This document shows, piece by piece, positions 63,209 through 64,000 of a stretch of 64,000 bases of DNA; position 1 is the stretch's first letter, and each line of letters opens with the position of its first letter. Location: assembly GCA_945888515.1 (NCBI GenBank), contig CAMDAD010000006.1, positions 89,672 through 153,671 of the forward strand, read 5' to 3'. A program made the position numbers and the translations under genes. Origin of the DNA: Akkermansia muciniphila (GTDB lineage Bacteria > Verrucomicrobiota > Verrucomicrobiia > Verrucomicrobiales > Akkermansiaceae). The notes under the pieces were generated by a model. The model was given only the letters and a program-made list of their open reading frames with translations. It was not told the DNA's origin and made no database searches.

Positions 63209-63736
63209 TCATGTCTGTGAAGTGGTGTTTGCTCTGGAAAGACGCTGAGCCACTTCATGAAGTAAAGCAACCTCTGCATCTTGCGACCCAAGCCAGTTTA
63301 GGACAATGTGATGCTTCTTCGTGGCTGTGTGAAGCATGAGGAACCGCTGTCCGCTCACCTCGCTCTGGCTCAAACCCATGATCTTAGAATAGGGCAATTC
63401 AAAGGGTCGCTTGATGGGGAAGCCGACCGGAAATGAAATGGAGTCATCGGTCAAGACAATGTCCGGAACACCATGAATCAAAGTGGTGACGATCGTCCAC
63501 CCAGCCACCAATACGAAGAGAAGAGATGACACTGTGAGAACCCAATAGAATGCTGAGGCACCAAAAGGACTAAACTCGATGAGCCCATTCAGTATCAGTC
63601 CCCTCGTGTTCGTGGACGCCTTGTGGCCGAGCACGGCGGCACAAACACCGAAAAACAGGCCGCAAAGGAGCATTACCTTGGGTGAAGGTCGGCAGCGGAA
63701 TGTCATGGCCTGCTGTTCTTGCTGTTCTAATGGCAT
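63209..63736 (-). CDS. Membrane protein, unknown function (first cassette next to the right end)
   Basis: 175 residues from ATG 63736 (a longer frame at 63775 begins in the site sequence). Two membrane segments (VMLLCGLFFGVCAAVLG and YWVLTVSSLLFVLVAGWTIV) separated by a short Gly/Ser loop, then a soluble C-terminal domain (ISFPVGFPIKRPFELPYSKI, QRFLMLHTATKKHHIVLNWLG) that looks like a small PH-like beta domain. Bounded by inverted GTTCGCC cores. Confidence 0.7.
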   Translation of the reverse strand: MPLEQQEQQAMTFRCRPSPKVMLLCGLFFGVCAAVLGHKASTNTRGLILNGLIEFSPFGASAFYWVLTVSSLLFVLVAGWTIVTTLIHGVPDIVLTDDSISFPVGFPIKRPFELPYSKIMGLSQSEVSGQRFLMLHTATKKHHIVLNWLGSQDAEVALLHEVAQRLSRANTTSQT

Positions 63737-63756
63737 CACGGGTGACGTGTAAAGTT

Positions 63757-63790
63757 GGGCGAACGAATAGGCCATCCACGGCGGGGAGTA
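63757..63790 (-). other. Half attC or attI-like boundary
   Basis: Starts GGGCGAAC and shares AACGAATAGGCCATCCACGG with the left half of attC-like sites (site F2 has AACGACTAAGCGC). No right-hand palindrome arm follows, as expected for attI, where only the core is conserved. This would make 63209-63736 the first cassette of the array. Confidence 0.45.
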
Positions 63791-64000
63791 AAGCCCGAAT
63801 TCATCCTCTAATCCGCAATTGGGATTGATGATGGCAAGAGCAAATGCTTATCCTAAAGAGGAAAATGGAAATCTCGCCAAGACGCTGCAAGTGTAATAAC
63901 GTAAGGGCATGGAGCCGCTTGAGTCTTCGAATTCTACTCACCCAAAAGGTGAGTCAAAAAACACCTCAAAAACGCCACTGGGAAGCTGGCCACTCGACAC
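63791..64000. other. No gene recognised; palindrome at 63936-63954
   Basis: The last 210 bp hold no convincing open frame. ACTCACC-CAAAA-GGTGAGT at 63936-63954 is a perfect palindrome without a following T-run, possibly a protein-binding site. Cassette promoter or integrase promoter could lie here. Confidence 0.45.

Overview
The window looks like a chromosomal segment of a Verrucomicrobia-type bacterium (PVC superphylum). It is Gram-negative: there are outer-membrane beta-barrel and OmpA-like proteins, many lipoprotein signals and a Wza/Wzc-type export set. It carries PVC-style gene families: tandem formylglycine sulfatases, a Tat-exported DUF1501 protein, a sugar-dehydrogenase-like propeller fused to an azurin domain, and exported helical-repeat paralogs. 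A perfect TGTTC-N4-GAACA palindrome precedes lexA, which fits the LexA box I remember for Verrucomicrobia. The taxon call is inference; there is no rRNA gene in the window.

Layout. 1-17 kb holds mixed housekeeping and envelope genes: a 5'-truncated osmoregulated-glucan glucosyltransferase (opgH), an ALDH remnant-like protein, a GH33 sialidase, an FAD dehydrogenase, glnB, an OmpA-like protein, a CYTH protein, a three-gene unit (membrane protein, His-rich ABC ATPase, HAD phosphatase), a CrtI-like desaturase, DUF1501, a DEDD exonuclease and a possible NlpC/P60-like protein. 17-26 kb is a glycan-degradation block: three sulfatases in one direction (the first two translationally coupled), divergent lexA, a Gfo/Idh/MocA oxidoreductase and a GH10 xylanase. 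26-31 kb has two adjacent exported alpha-helical proteins, a lipoprotein and a lipoprotein esterase. 31-38 kb is an exopolysaccharide export unit (beta-barrel, Wzc-type tyrosine kinase, Wza-like protein) followed by PDZ and rhomboid genes, plus tRNA-Gly. 38-48 kb is core metabolism: Nif3-like, alaS, tspO, an ABC ATPase, sucA-sucB and murG. 48.6-49.7 kb has a toxin-antitoxin pair whose toxin carries an in-frame stop, and a small membrane protein. 49.9-54.3 kb is one 1473-residue multidomain exported protein.

54.5-64.0 kb is different: a mosaic of short, mostly minus-strand, single-function units (PIN/RHH pairs, ParE/antitoxin, trypsin-like protease, HEPN-like protein, small exported proteins). 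They are separated by 70-140 bp imperfect palindromes with GTTNNNN-type ends. For five units the two end heptamers are inverted copies of one another (6/7 to 8/8), and the palindrome arms mostly carry one unpaired base, as in integron attC sites. I read this as a chromosomal integron gene-cassette array whose attI and integrase should lie at or beyond the right edge. Interleaved are four copies of a 62-residue hydrophobic ORF on the plus strand, a duplicated 360-bp block, and three short repeats resembling the 3' end of group II introns.

The sulfatases, sialidase, xylanase and sugar oxidoreductase together suggest growth on sulfated and sialylated or hemicellulosic polysaccharides. No integrase, CRISPR array or complete transposase gene was found within the window.
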